64,000 nucleotides of DNA from Spinacia oleracea (GCF_020520425.1 NC_079488.1:7417747-7481746), one strand, 5' to 3'. Counted from the first letter of the stretch, positions 21,091 through 32,018 are shown. A program made the numbers and translations. The notes: generated from the sequence alone by a model not told the origin.

Positions 21091-23315
21091 CTCCTCCTGG
21101 AACACCACAATGGAACGGTGTGTCGGAACGGAGGAACAGAACCTTGCTAGATATGGTCAGGTCAATGATGGGTCAGGCCAAACTTCCATTAGAATTTTGG
21201 GGACATGCACTAAATACAGCTGCACTCACTATAAATAGAGCTCCGTCCAAAGCTGTCGAAAAGACTCCATATGAATTATGGTTTGGAAAGCCTCCAAATG
21301 TGTCTTTTCTTAAGATTTGGGGATACGAAGTATACGTCAAACGATTAATTTCAGAGAAACTTCATCCAAAATCTGACAAATGTATCCTTGTGGGCTATCC
21401 AAAGGAAACAAAGGGGTATTACTTCTACAATACATCTGAGAACAAGGTGTTTGTTGCTCGAGATGGTGTCTTTTTGGAGAAAGATCACATTTCCAAAATG
21501 ACAAGTGGGAGAAAAGTAGACCTCGAAGAAATTCGAGTCGAACAACAAACTCTAGAGAATGCTCAAGATGACATTCAGGATGAAACTCAGAGATCTTTAG
21601 AAGAATCTGGTGAGAATCATGGTCAATCTAGAAATGTTACCCCGCGTAGATCGCAAAGGTATAGATCTCAACCGGAAAGGTACTTAGGTATTTTAACGAA
21701 CGAGAGCTATGACGTTCTATTACTTGAAAGTGATGAACCAGCGACTTACAAACAAGCTATGACGAGCCCTAGCTCCAAGCAATGGCAAGAAGCCATGCAA
21801 TCTGAATTAGACTCCATGTCTGAAAACCAAGTATGGGATTTGGTCGATTTGCCAGATGGCTACCAAGCCATTGGAAGCAAATGGGTTTTCAAACTGAAAA
21901 AGGACAAGGATGGGAAACTTGAAGTTTTCAAAGCTAGATTGGTTGCAAAAGGTTACAGGCAAGTCCACGGTGTGGATTACGATGAAACCTTTTCACCAGT
22001 TGCAATGCTAAAGTCTATTCGGATAATGTTAGCAATTGCTGCATATTACGATTACGAAATATGGCAGATGGATGTCAAAACTGCTTTCTTAAACGGCGTT
22101 TTAACAGAAACTGTGTTTATGACACATCCTGAAGGTTTTGAGGATCCAAAGAATGCTAAAAAGGTATGCAAGCTAAAGAAGTCAATCTACGGATTGAAGC
22201 AGGCATCCAGGAGCTCGAATATACGTTTTGATGAAGCAGTCAATGACTTTGGTTTCATCAAGAACGCAGACGAATCTTGTGTATACAAGAAGGTCAGTGG
22301 GAGCAAAATTGCTTTCCTAGTATTGTATGTCGACGACATATTACTTATCGGAAATGACATTCCTATGTTGAACTCTGTCAAGATTTGGCTTGGGAAATGT
22401 TTTTCGATGAAGGACCTTGGAGAAGCACAGTACATATTGGGCATCATGATTTACAGAGATAGATCTAAAAGGATGATTGGACTTAGTCAAAGCACTTATA
22501 TCAATAAGGTGCTTGATAGGTTCAAGATGGCGGACTCCAAGCGAGGCTACCTACCCATGTCTCATGGAATGACTCTAAGCAAGAATCAGTGCCCAAAAAC
22601 ACTTGATGAGCGTAGACGAATGAATGGGATTCCATATGCATCATTGATTGGTTCAATAATGTATGCTATGATATGTACACGCCCGGATGTTGCGTACGCA
22701 CTCAGTGCTACGAGCAGATACCAGTCAGACCCAGGAGAGGCGCATTGGACTGCTGCCAAGAATATTCTGAAGTACCTGAAAAGGCACAAAGATGACTTCC
22801 TGGTCTATGGTGGAGAGGATGAATTAATTGTTAAAGGATATACGGACGCAAGTTTCCAAACCGACAAAGATGATTTCAGATCACAGTCTGGGTTTGTCTT
22901 CTGCCTCAACGGAGGAGCAGTAAGCTGGAAAAGTGCTAAGCAAAGCACCATTGCGGATTCTACAACTGAAGCGGAGTACATTGCTGCACATGAAGCAGCA
23001 AAGGAAGCTATATGGCTAAGGAAGTTCATAGGTGAACTTGGTGTAGTCCCCTCCATTAAAGGACCAATAGCCCTGTATTGTGATAATAACGGAGCTATTG
23101 CACAGGCAAAGGAGCCTAGACACCACCAGAGAGTCAAGCATGTACTTCATAGATTTCACCTTCTACGAGAGTTCGTTGAAAGAAAAGAAGTCGAGATAAG
23201 CAAAATTGGAACTGATGACAACATATCAGATCCATTGACTAAACCTCTGCCGCAGGCGAAGCACAACTCGCACACTGCAGCTATGGGAATCAAGCATATT
23301 GGAGAATGGCTTTGA
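21069..23315 (+). CDS. Copia-A C-terminal integrase, reverse transcriptase and RNase H (3' part)
   Basis: The frame resumes the integrase (TPPGTPQWNGVSERRNRTLL). It then carries the reverse transcriptase (KARLVAKGYRQ, MDVKTAFLNG with the first catalytic Asp, and LVLYVDDILL with the YVDD box). RNase H follows (GYTDASFQ, STTEAEY). It ends TGA at 23313-23315, shortly before the 3' untranslated part. The listed start is only where the frame opens; it overlaps the upstream frame and would normally be translated as one polyprotein. All catalytic motifs I looked for are present. Confidence 0.92.
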   Translation: MWNSIRMTPPGTPQWNGVSERRNRTLLDMVRSMMGQAKLPLEFWGHALNTAALTINRAPSKAVEKTPYELWFGKPPNVSFLKIWGYEVYVKRLISEKLHPKSDKCILVGYPKETKGYYFYNTSENKVFVARDGVFLEKDHISKMTSGRKVDLEEIRVEQQTLENAQDDIQDETQRSLEESGENHGQSRNVTPRRSQRYRSQPERYLGILTNESYDVLLLESDEPATYKQAMTSPSSKQWQEAMQSELDSMSENQVWDLVDLPDGYQAIGSKWVFKLKKDKDGKLEVFKARLVAKGYRQVHGVDYDETFSPVAMLKSIRIMLAIAAYYDYEIWQMDVKTAFLNGVLTETVFMTHPEGFEDPKNAKKVCKLKKSIYGLKQASRSSNIRFDEAVNDFGFIKNADESCVYKKVSGSKIAFLVLYVDDILLIGNDIPMLNSVKIWLGKCFSMKDLGEAQYILGIMIYRDRSKRMIGLSQSTYINKVLDRFKMADSKRGYLPMSHGMTLSKNQCPKTLDERRRMNGIPYASLIGSIMYAMICTRPDVAYALSATSRYQSDPGEAHWTAAKNILKYLKRHKDDFLVYGGEDELIVKGYTDASFQTDKDDFRSQSGFVFCLNGGAVSWKSAKQSTIADSTTEAEYIAAHEAAKEAIWLRKFIGELGVVPSIKGPIALYCDNNGAIAQAKEPRHHQRVKHVLHRFHLLREFVERKEVEISKIGTDDNISDPLTKPLPQAKHNSHTAAMGIKHIGEWL

Positions 23316-24179
23316 TGTCCCTGTTTAATGTTTTAAAGTTTTAGAGTTTAAACCTTTGTAAAACATTATTGGTTAATCATTCACAATAAATGAAAAGAAT
23401 TCATTTTTCCATTTAATTTGTGGTTTATTAAATGATGAGTCCCTTCAATTTGACAATATATTCAAGATAGAATGTCAGGACCAGTCCTGTGACTAAGAAA
23501 TGTCTATCAAGTGAACTTGAATGTCAAAGGTTGAAAATGGTCCCTAATCGGAGTTTTCTATAAAATTGGACGCATAGAAAACGTTAGACGATTAGAATGC
23601 AAGATGACTAGTAGTTCTGTTTCTTGAACTATGTGGACATGGCAATGTCATAATCATTTGCATAGATACTTACTTTGGGAAGACTAGTATCGGACAAGAC
23701 CTATGAAACTTTACTGTAAGAGATGAAAGTCTGTCATAAGTAAATTTCATTAAATTATTAGACACTAAATCCTCAATACCTGAGTGATTTGAGATTACTT
23801 GTTTGAGAACTGGTTGCTTTGACGTTGACCAACCGTCGCACCGTAAAAGGAGGCTATAAAGGCAACGCTCAGGTAATCACCTATCAAACGAAGTCTAATC
23901 TCAAGATCGCAAGATTGGGATTGTCCTCCCATAAATCGGGATGAGATGCTTAAAAGTTGTACAAGGCCACTCGGAGAGCTAGAAACTGTGAAATGCATGG
24001 CCGTGCTCGGATGAATCATAGGCTATGATTATCTGTTTATTTGATCAGTTGAACTCTGAAACCGAGGAACACCTCTGGACATAATAAGGATGACAACTCT
24101 TACCTTATGTTCAAGAGCAAGCATCGAGCGACAAAGGAATTAGGAAATGCACACTTGTCCCTAAGGACAAGTGGGAGAC
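23316..24179 (+). other. Copia-A 3' untranslated region and polypurine tract
   Basis: This 864-bp stretch is non-coding and well conserved with copia-B (36017-36879 in reverse). It ends in AAGGACAAGTGGGAGAC immediately before the LTR, a purine-rich primer tract for plus-strand synthesis. Confidence 0.7.
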
Positions 24180-25552
24180 TGAAGGAAATAATGCCCTTGG
24201 TCCAAGTATGCATTCTATGTTAAGTCTAATAAATGCGGTTCAGTATTAATTAACAAGTTAATAATTCAGTGAGATCAAGTGAGCTGAATGCCTAGCTAGA
24301 GGCCGCTTCAGTTCAAGTGGAATTAATGATATTAATCCACAGCTTACTCTTGACTGAACCCGTAGGGTCACACAAATAGTACGTAAACGGATCAAGTATT
24401 TAATGGCATTAAATACTCCATCTATGAATATTCGGAACCGACGGATCTTGGTTTCAGTGGGAGCTAAGATCGTCACAGGCAAGAAATGAATACTCCGGAA
24501 ACGATGATATTGCCGGAAACGGAAATATGGATCGTATCGGAAATATAAATATTATCCAAGTCGTAGATGTTGCCGGAAACGGAAACATGGTACGTATCGG
24601 AAAATATTATCGGAAATGGAAATATTGCCGGAATCGGAAATATTGCCGGAAACGGAAATATTGTCAGAATCGGAAATATTATCGGAATCGGAAAATAGTT
24701 CCGGAAACGGAAATATTAAATATTTGTTCGAAACGGAAATTAATTCCGGAATCGGAAATATTAAATATTGTTCGTATCGGAAATGAATTCCGGAATCGAG
24801 AATTTAATCGGAAGCGCATCGTACGAATTAGCATCGGACGAGGCCTGCCAGACGAAGGCCCAGCACGAAGCCGGGCCATCGCCCAGCAAGCCAAGCGCAA
24901 CAACCACACGCCAAGCATACGACCAGGCCCAGCGCAAAAGCCAGGCCTAGCCGAAGCTTGGGCGCGCGCGCGGGGCTGCGACGAGTGGGCTGGCGCTGTG
25001 CGTGGGCCGCAAGGCCTGCGTGCGGTGCTAGCGTATTACTCGAAGTGTGTTACTCGAATCCTAAGGCTACCGGGATTTGTCATATGATTAAATCTAATCC
25101 TAAAAGATTTAGTTTATTTAATTAGAGTCCTAATAGGATTATAATTAAATAAATTAGTATCCTAATAGGATTCCAAATCCTTTTCCATAACTCTATAAAT
25201 AGGTGCCTAGGGTCACATATTTACAACGAGTTCAAGTATTCAAAGTGAGTTTTTGAGAGAAAAATTTAGTCACACATTTGCCTAAAAGTGCCGAAAATAA
25301 TAGTACCTTAAGGGCGATTCTAGTTGGTCAATCTTAAGGCGGATCCGGACGTGCTGTGGACTATCTACGGAGGGACGACACTTGGAGTCCTAAAGACTTG
25401 TTCTTGTTCGGTTCGGGCGCAGCTAGGGAAGGCACGCAACAAAGAGTATGCATCTAAACTATGCTAAATGATTATGTGTAAATAATATGTATTCCTGGCT
25501 TTATGGTTTTTCCGCATGATTTATGAATTGTCATATGTATCATAACCTAACA
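24180..25552 (+). repeat. Copia-A 3' LTR
   Basis: This 1,373-bp copy of 15141-16514 differs at about 20 positions by eye, with small indels in A- and T-runs. It is followed by the CTAAT duplication at 25553-25557, where the gypsy leader resumes. Confidence 0.94.
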
Positions 25553-25722
25553 CTAATAACTATGAATGTCACAACGGGCAAGTGTTTCGAAAATCCAAAG
25601 AATGACCAAAAGAAAAACCAAAAAGTGTACCAACAAAAGAAAGAGCGAAAAATCAATAGAGAGAGTCAAAGTCTAGACTAAGTAATGCTTGAAACTTTGG
25701 GGCCTAAACTTTAGCTTATCTT

Positions 25723-28365
25723 ATGCATAGGACTGGTCCTGCCACTTGGTGCCGATCCGGAAATCAAAGGTTAGTGCGTCTCGAAGATACATCGCCAACA
25801 CCAGGTTTAGTGGCTCCAAGCTCCGTCCGTCATCCCTCATTTCAAGGATCTCCGCTTCCCCAACCTCGATTCGCACCCTCAAACATGTCCATCGAAGAAT
25901 TGCGAGACCAGATGGTCCAAATGACCCAACTTATGGGCCAACTGAAAATGGAAAACGAAGTCTTAGCGGCTGCACAAGCCAAAAATGACCTCGATAACGA
26001 GAAGAGGGTTGAAAAAATGGTCCTACAGCAAACCATGGGGAGCAAGTACTTCTCCCTCGATCCTGAACCTTTTCCTGGCAAACTACCAGAAAAGTTTAGT
26101 TCATCTGACTTACCAAAGTTTAAAGCCACGGACAATCCCCGTGATCATCTATTGAGCTTTGTGAATGCCATGAACTTGAAGGGCGTGGAAAAGTCCATGT
26201 ATTTACCTGTCTTTCCTTTGTCCTTGGAACCTGTGCCGCTCAAATGGTACTACCACCAGGACCCTAAGCTCTTCCCCACTTGGGAAGACTTTGTCAGTGT
26301 CTTCATCAAGCAATACTCGTCGAACATGGATTTTCAAGTCACCATGCGCGAGCTGGAAGTTCTCTTCCAAAAGAAAAATGAGGGTTTCACAACCTACTTT
26401 GCTAGATGGAGGGACCAGGCGTCCCAACTAATCAATAGGCCTCCCGAAACAGAATTGGTCCAAAAATTCATTGACAACCTGGACCCGGCTTACAGACAAC
26501 ACCTTAGGTACCTGAGACTTGACACTTTCAAAAGAGTTTATGATGTGGGAATAAAGATCGAGGATGACCTCGCAAAAAAAATACAAAGTAAGCCCGCATA
26601 CAAAAGCAACACCTACAACAGGGGCAACACATCCCAAGCCCAAGAAGTCCATGCCGTAGAGGAGACTCCCGCCCGAAGAAGCCCTGGAAGATGGGTCCGA
26701 GACCGAAAGTTTGCCCCACTCGGGTCGACTTTGGTACAAGCCTTTGAAAGACTAACCAATCAAGGAAAGTTGAGGCCTATAGGCCCCACCCGTGACCCTC
26801 CTGTCAAGAGCAAATATTGGGTCGAAGGTACTTACTGCAAATTCCATCAAGGAAATGTGCATGACATTGAAAACTGCCGGAATCTAAAAAATACGATCCA
26901 GGACATGATAGAGGATGAAGTGATACCTCTCCCTAACGTTGGCAAACCCAACAAAAACAAGAGCCCACTCGGCTCTTATCACATCCCTCTCGACCAACCA
27001 GAAAATGAGAACTTCGACCCTACGGTGTATATTACACCTCAAGGTGCACCACTCACTGTGGTCCCTATGGATCGAATCGAGAGAGAAGTGTGTGGTGTGT
27101 GGGATGATGATGCTGAAGATATCTACCTATCTCAAGTATCGGGCCAGGACCTCTTTACTGAAACTTGGCCCGGGTATGCTCTCATTGACACCACCCCTCA
27201 GGAACCCGAAGTCGACAATCTCACCCGATCCGGAAGGATATATCAACCGGATATTCGCCCACCTCCTATGGACGATATCCCAGTTAGACAAACTCCTGAG
27301 AATGGGCGGCACACCACCGTCGCAGAAGTCATTGAAAATCCTCTCTTGAAGCAACTAAAAAGGACTAAGGCCGAGATTACCATCTGGGATCTCATGTGTA
27401 CTTCAAAGGAACATCGCGAAAAGCTTATTCGCTCACTTGACCTCATCTCAGTGCCTACAGATATCACACCTGACTCATTGGTTAACCACGTCACGAGAGA
27501 TGCTGGAGAAAAGGCCATAGTTTTCACTGACAAAGACTTGCCCAAAGAGGGGGGTGCTCACAATAAAGCCCTCTATCTAGTGGTTGGATGCAAAGGACAA
27601 AACATCCCCCTAGCGCTCGTAGATAACGGTTCGGCAGTTAACGTTTGCCCATTGCGAACCGCCCATTGCTTGGGGCTAGGAAACGATGACTTCCAAACCT
27701 CCACGCAAGGGGTACGAGCCTATGATAACTCTCGAAGGCCTGTGTTGGGAAAAATCAACCTTACCATACAAATCGGGCCTGTGGCACGCACCACGGAGTT
27801 TCAAATAATCGACATCAAGCCCACTTTCAACCTCCTCTTGGGGCGACCTTGGCTCCATGACTTAGGAGGTGTGGCTTCTACCTTGCACCAAATGGTTAAA
27901 CTTAACCATAACGGGGTAATACTGGAAATCCGCGCCCCTCCTCTCGACATCAGTTGTACTATGGTTGGAACGGCCGAAACTACAGACGACCTTTATGGGT
28001 TTCAAATGGATGAAGCAATCCAGTTCATCGAAGACTATGATCCAGCATTCCTAGACCCGCGCGCATCCCGAGTCATCCCTAGAATGCTGTTAGCTCAAGG
28101 TTATTTCCCAGGAACCCCATTGGGCATAAGGAAAGAGGAATGCACATTCCATCCTTTACCCAATAAATCTACTCCCTTTGGCTTAGGCGATGAACCAACG
28201 GAGGAAGATATTGCTGACCGCCTGTCTGGGCTACGCCTTAACAAGGCCAAACAAACCACCCTCCTTCCCCCGTATCAAAAAACCCTTAACGGGATGTTCA
28301 TTCGGGAAGGAGAAGAACACCCATGCTGTGATTTCCCTGAACCCTTCGTTCGGATGGCTTGCTAA
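25723..28365 (+). CDS. Gypsy element gag-protease polyprotein
   Basis: This 880-residue frame may start at 25723 or, more probably, at the internal ATG 25885 (MSIEELRDQMVQM). A coiled-coil-like segment (about residues 55-100) precedes a retrotransposon gag domain (about 120-270; LKWYYHQDPKLFPTWEDF, FARWRDQASQL). A C2H2-like knuckle CKFHQGNVHDIENC lies near residue 367. An aspartic protease centres on LALVDNGSAVNVCPL near residue 630, and LLLGRPWLHDLG near 705 is its C-terminal flap region. Asn replaces the usual Ser/Thr in the D-[ST]-G triad, a variant I associate with Tat/Ogre-type proteases. The frame ends where RT would be expected to begin some distance downstream, and no RT follows. Confidence 0.85.
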   Translation: MHRTGPATWCRSGNQRLVRLEDTSPTPGLVAPSSVRHPSFQGSPLPQPRFAPSNMSIEELRDQMVQMTQLMGQLKMENEVLAAAQAKNDLDNEKRVEKMVLQQTMGSKYFSLDPEPFPGKLPEKFSSSDLPKFKATDNPRDHLLSFVNAMNLKGVEKSMYLPVFPLSLEPVPLKWYYHQDPKLFPTWEDFVSVFIKQYSSNMDFQVTMRELEVLFQKKNEGFTTYFARWRDQASQLINRPPETELVQKFIDNLDPAYRQHLRYLRLDTFKRVYDVGIKIEDDLAKKIQSKPAYKSNTYNRGNTSQAQEVHAVEETPARRSPGRWVRDRKFAPLGSTLVQAFERLTNQGKLRPIGPTRDPPVKSKYWVEGTYCKFHQGNVHDIENCRNLKNTIQDMIEDEVIPLPNVGKPNKNKSPLGSYHIPLDQPENENFDPTVYITPQGAPLTVVPMDRIEREVCGVWDDDAEDIYLSQVSGQDLFTETWPGYALIDTTPQEPEVDNLTRSGRIYQPDIRPPPMDDIPVRQTPENGRHTTVAEVIENPLLKQLKRTKAEITIWDLMCTSKEHREKLIRSLDLISVPTDITPDSLVNHVTRDAGEKAIVFTDKDLPKEGGAHNKALYLVVGCKGQNIPLALVDNGSAVNVCPLRTAHCLGLGNDDFQTSTQGVRAYDNSRRPVLGKINLTIQIGPVARTTEFQIIDIKPTFNLLLGRPWLHDLGGVASTLHQMVKLNHNGVILEIRAPPLDISCTMVGTAETTDDLYGFQMDEAIQFIEDYDPAFLDPRASRVIPRMLLAQGYFPGTPLGIRKEECTFHPLPNKSTPFGLGDEPTEEDIADRLSGLRLNKAKQTTLLPPYQKTLNGMFIREGEEHPCCDFPEPFVRMAC

Positions 28366-28694
28366 AATCCGGATTTGAAATTTTCCATGACTGCCACACC
28401 TTGGATGAGGCACCCCACCTCACCAAGACCAAAACAGCTGAAATATTGGACAACCAGGCTCTATGGACACTGTTTAACGAATCGAGGCCTATGGAGGACG
28501 AGACTGTGATGACTACCCTACCTTTACAAGATGAAGGTTTCGACCCAACTCGGTTAATCGCTCCTGCATCAACACTAGAAGAGATCGAGAACGGATGGGT
28601 GAAGACATATCAGTGGGTCAACGCAAAAGGAATAGAATTCAAGATGAGTACCGGTGAAGGACCAAAGTTTTACGAGACTAAACCCAAGGCTTGA
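28359..28694 (+). CDS. Short continuation of the gypsy gag-protease frame (out of frame)
   Basis: This 111-codon frame overlaps the end of gag-protease by seven bases in a different frame and starts without a good ATG. It reads SGFEIFHDCHTLDE... and ends KFYETKPKA. It probably once followed gag-protease directly. The join could be a programmed frameshift, as some Tat relatives use, or a simple indel. It contains no RT motif. Confidence 0.5.
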   Translation: MLKSGFEIFHDCHTLDEAPHLTKTKTAEILDNQALWTLFNESRPMEDETVMTTLPLQDEGFDPTRLIAPASTLEEIENGWVKTYQWVNAKGIEFKMSTGEGPKFYETKPKA

Positions 28695-29990
28695 GCCATA
28701 TAGAGCACCTTAGTAAAAAGCGCCTAGTAGTTCTTTAGATTGGTAGAAAAAAATAAAGGCTTTAGATGGTCCTAAGACCCCTTAGAATATAGGTTAATTT
28801 TATTGCAGTGTGTTTTCCTTACTTTCCAAATTAATAAAGGCGTAATATTTATCCTAAAAACTTTTATTCTAACACTAAATGAGCACCAAACGTACTTGCA
28901 AAGAGGCAGCCCACTCTAGGCCCAATAAACAAGGCCCACTCGATCTTGAATCGTGACATCGAAATTCACCAAACCCCAAAAAGAACCACATTATCATATT
29001 ACCAAAACATAAGGGTCTAACCCATGCAACCCAAAGAAAGCAAAAGAAACCATGCAAATGTTGCTCAAGAAAAAAAACTCATAAAAATAAACACCGCCCC
29101 CGGCATCAACACGCACCTCAGCCCACTCAAAAGCCTACACAAAGATCTTCATATCTTCCACACACTAACCCAATTCTCAAAACCGTTTCGAGTCACGAAT
29201 AGGAAAAATTAATCCGGACAAAAATGCGTCTCACGTTAACAGTCAAAAAGCCTCCGAAATAGCCTCAAAATTGATTTTAATACGAGTAAAGAGCAAAGCA
29301 CAAAACAAAAGAGAAAAGAAATAAATGAAAAAACATGTGAAGTAAAGCGTCAAAAACGACCGCCCAGAAATCATTTTCAACGCCCAGGGCTGGGCGCCGA
29401 AATCTTTGACGCCCCAGTCTGGGCGTTGAAACTCTCTGCCTGCCTAAATTTTTTTCCAGAAGTGCTCGTCATTTTATCCGCACATAACGGAAAAATAACG
29501 AACACTTGGGGGGTACAACATGTATTCAGATATGCGTACCAAAAAATAGCCGTACAAAAAACACATGGAATTTCATTTTTATACGCGGCTTACGGCAAAA
29601 ACAGCAGACTAAAATAATGATAATACTTCACTCATTTTACCGATTAAATAATATGTTTCCACCTCAGGGCATATCTATTAAAATTCGGCATCCTAGAATT
29701 TATTCTAGCTAGAACTACGCGCGACCTGATTCTAACAAAGATACGTAGGCAATCCTATTTATGGATTCGGTCCAATTAAATAAAAAAAATATATATATAT
29801 ACATTGTGCAAAAGTGTTAGACATATATAAAAAATAAAAAAAATAAAAAAAAGGAGAAGCAAAAACGAAAGTAAAAAATAAAATATGCCTTTATTAAAAA
29901 ATGATAAGAAGGAAAACAAAAGTGCTAAGAAGGAAAAAACAAACACAACTGAAATAAATAAAGGGCACCTACACCCTAGCAAGAACTACA
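28695..29990. other. Gypsy element spacer between gag-protease and the antisense gene
   Basis: This stretch is AT-rich and non-coding. RT, RNase H and integrase would normally occupy this position, and none is recognisable in any frame. It contains hairpin module 3 and a (TA)n/poly(A) tract (29790-29885). Confidence 0.65.
29373..29432. repeat. GGCGCC double-hairpin module 3
   Basis: TTTTCAACGCCCAGGGCTGG, then GGCGCCGAAATC, then a second arm ending TCTGGGCGTTGAAA. It lies about 560 bp beyond the 3' end of the antisense open frames. Confidence 0.75.
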
Positions 29991-30233
29991 CTATTCTAGT
30001 TCTTCCAGATCATCAAATAAAGTCTTGTAGAGGGCAATGTTCGCAGGATCCACCCCCACAGTCTTCTGCGCTGCCCCTACATCAATCTCCATAAGAACCG
30101 GCTCCTGGACACTAACTTCCAAAGATGCCAAGGCTTCAGAAACATTCTCAGTTTGAACAGTTACAGCCCGCTCAGCCTCAAGGGCACAGACAATGGTGGG
30201 GGAAGGATTATCAACATCAACTGAATTAGTCAC
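29991..30233 (-). CDS. Possible C-terminal extension of the antisense gene
   Basis: This 80-codon acidic frame (VLMEIDVGAAQKTVG..., ending LFDDLEELE) lies directly downstream of the antisense gene but in another frame. Read upstream past its ATG it stays open into the gene's last codons (AQPPVETVTNSV). That suggests one protein broken by an indel, or an unrecognised small intron. On its own it has no domain I recognise. Confidence 0.4.
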   Translation of the reverse strand: MTNSVDVDNPSPTIVCALEAERAVTVQTENVSEALASLEVSVQEPVLMEIDVGAAQKTVGVDPANIALYKTLFDDLEELE

Positions 30234-30238
30234 TGTTT

Positions 30239-31788
30239 CTACTGGCGGTTGAGCCTTCCTAACCCATACATTGTTCCACGACGATCTCCGCGAGAGCTTG
30301 CATTTCTTTTAGCAATGGCAGGCCCCTTCATGTTAGGCATCTTCTTAGGCCTAGAACTGGAACTAGGAGGAACTTCCTTTGGCTTTCGATCAGGACGAGC
30401 TTTCACAGTCTTAATACCATGGGTGTGAGGATTGGCAGAATCACGGCCCTCATATCTAAACCGAATACGAGGTATCAAAAGCTCAGCCGGCTCCCCATTT
30501 CGAGCCTCGGTCCTCACATCTTTATCATCGGAGCTCATCCACAACTTGTAGTTTTCAGAAAGACCCACAAAGCCATTTGTAGCTACGGCCCAACGCGGGA
30601 GACCATCATAATACTTAGCCCATGCTTGTGAAAAGGCCGCTACTTTAGGTGGTACCGTATCAGAAAAGGGGATAGTCTGCCTTAAGCCGTATTGACGCAT
30701 GACTCGGTAAGGAAAGATATAAATGGGCCGGGATAGCCCCAACAAAGAAACATAAACCGATACATCGGACCCCCCCGTCATAGTAGTCAAACCCCACCAC
30801 GGTACCACCCACTTACTAGAACAGATACCATGAGTAAAAAAGGAGGCCCACTCGGCCTCGTCCTGGCCTCGGTGCAAATACTTCCGGTTACCCAAGGCTA
30901 TAGGGCGATAGTGTTTAGGATCGGCAGGAGTTTCTAAGAGCCTAAGTCGTTCCATGAGCCAAATCTGCAAAAAACGGGTACGATCAGATTAATCAATAAA
31001 AAAAAAAACGAAACCTGGGGGCACAGTTTCAACGCCCAGGACCAGGCGCCGAAAATTCTAACGCCCAGCCCTGGGCGCTGAAACTCAGCTCCAGGCAGTA
31101 TGCAAAAAAAAAAAACATACATGTGCGCAAGGAAAAGATCGATTACCTGCAGCAATAGGGGGCTCCCCTTAAAATATTCAGATTTGGCATCCTTCTTCAG
31201 CTCATCCGCACTCAGCAAAGTCTCGTCAACAACCAACGGCATAATAGAATAGCAACTTTCCATCTGGCTAATCAAGGGGATCAACCTTATGTCACCGAAC
31301 TCACCATTGTTATTCGACAGCAAATAATGATTCAACAAGCAAAATACAAGGGCTCGAATGTTCAATTTCTGCTCGGTCATATTTTTACTAGGTCTAAAGT
31401 GATGTTTTACAAGCTTTGCCAAATTAACCTCATCACCTACAACAATCTCAGCAAGCATGTTAGCATCTAGTCCTAGGAAATCCCCTATGGTTGTTTTACC
31501 CTCTTCAATGGTGCCAGGGGTGGCAGGAGTAGCATTAGTATGATAACCAAGGATCGCAGCAAATTCATCTGGCAAAGGACATATTTCGTTGCCCCGAAAG
31601 ACAAAAACATGATGATCAGAATCCCAAAAGCTTAGGGTTGCATGCAAAAAGTTATAATCAATATTAATTTGTTGTAAGCCTAAAAGTGCCTCTAAGTGGT
31701 ATTCTTTCAACAAAGCCTTTTCTGTAGGAGTAAGGGCTCGTAGCCAACGCCTAACAGCTCGTTGGAGTGAGAAGGGAGGAATCGACAT
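30239..31788 (-). CDS. Antisense spliced gene in the gypsy element, plant-mobile-domain-like
   Basis: Two exons on the minus strand, 31788-31147 and 30964-30239, join in frame across a GT-AG intron of 182 bp (donor CTGCAG|GTAATC, acceptor TTTGCAG|ATTTGG) to give 455 residues. The N-terminal part (LQQINIDYNFLHATLSFWD, CPLPDEFAAILGY, LGLDANMLAEI) resembles the plant mobile domain/DUF7745 group, which is carried by many plant transposable elements. Exon 2 has KWVVPWWGL and a Lys/Arg/Ser-rich tail. No catalytic motif is evident, and its role is unknown. It appears to have its own promoter: a TATA-like ACATATAGGGG about 90-100 bp upstream (forward 31875-31886). Hairpin modules lie in its intron and on both sides. 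Confidence 0.7.
31026..31083. repeat. GGCGCC double-hairpin module 4, inside the antisense intron
   Basis: TTTCAACGCCCAGGACCAGG, then CGCCGAAAAT, then CCCTGGGCGCTGAAA. It lies wholly between donor 31146 and acceptor 30965 of the antisense gene, so it would be removed from the mature transcript. Confidence 0.75.
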
Positions 31789-31962
31789 GACAAAAGCAAG
31801 GAGGAATTAAAGCTAAGCAACTATAAGAGAGAAGAATATTGAGAGTGATGGAAAAGAGGGAAGTATCTAGCCCCTATATGTAGCTGAAGACATCAAGTGA
31901 CATCCTGATCCCATTCGGAAACGCGTTAAGAAATCCGAAAACCAAAAATCGCCAGGAAAGGA

Positions 31963-32018
31963 CTTTCAGCGCCCACGGCTGGGCGCCGAAATAATTAACG
32001 CCTAGCCTTGGGCGCTGT
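31963..32018. repeat. GGCGCC double-hairpin module 5, upstream of the antisense gene
   Basis: CTTTCAGCGCCCACGGCTGG, then GCGCCGAAATA, then CTTGGGCGCTG. It is about 175 bp upstream of the antisense ATG and about 80 bp beyond its TATA-like site. Confidence 0.7.

Larger units (their letters stand above)
15141..25552 (+). mobile_element. Copia-A: nearly intact Ty1/copia element nested in the gypsy element
   Basis: LTRs at 15141-16514 and 24180-25552 and the duplication CTAAT (15136-15140 and 25553-25557) give a 10.4-kb element. It has an iMet-type primer-binding site, a 2.8-kb leader with a GC-rich repeat block, one gag-pol region (19330-23315) and a purine-rich tract next to the 3' LTR (AAGTGGGAGAC before TGAAGG). 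The domain order protease, integrase, RT, RNase H defines Ty1/copia. One single-base frameshift in the integrase (about 21087) is the only coding lesion I can see. Hand comparison of its LTRs finds about 20 differences. Confidence 0.95.

Noticed and set aside
24527..25087. 186-codon frame with repeated Arg/Lys/Tyr words
   Set aside because: It translates the CGGAAA array of the copia LTR. The equivalent frame is broken in the other LTR copies.
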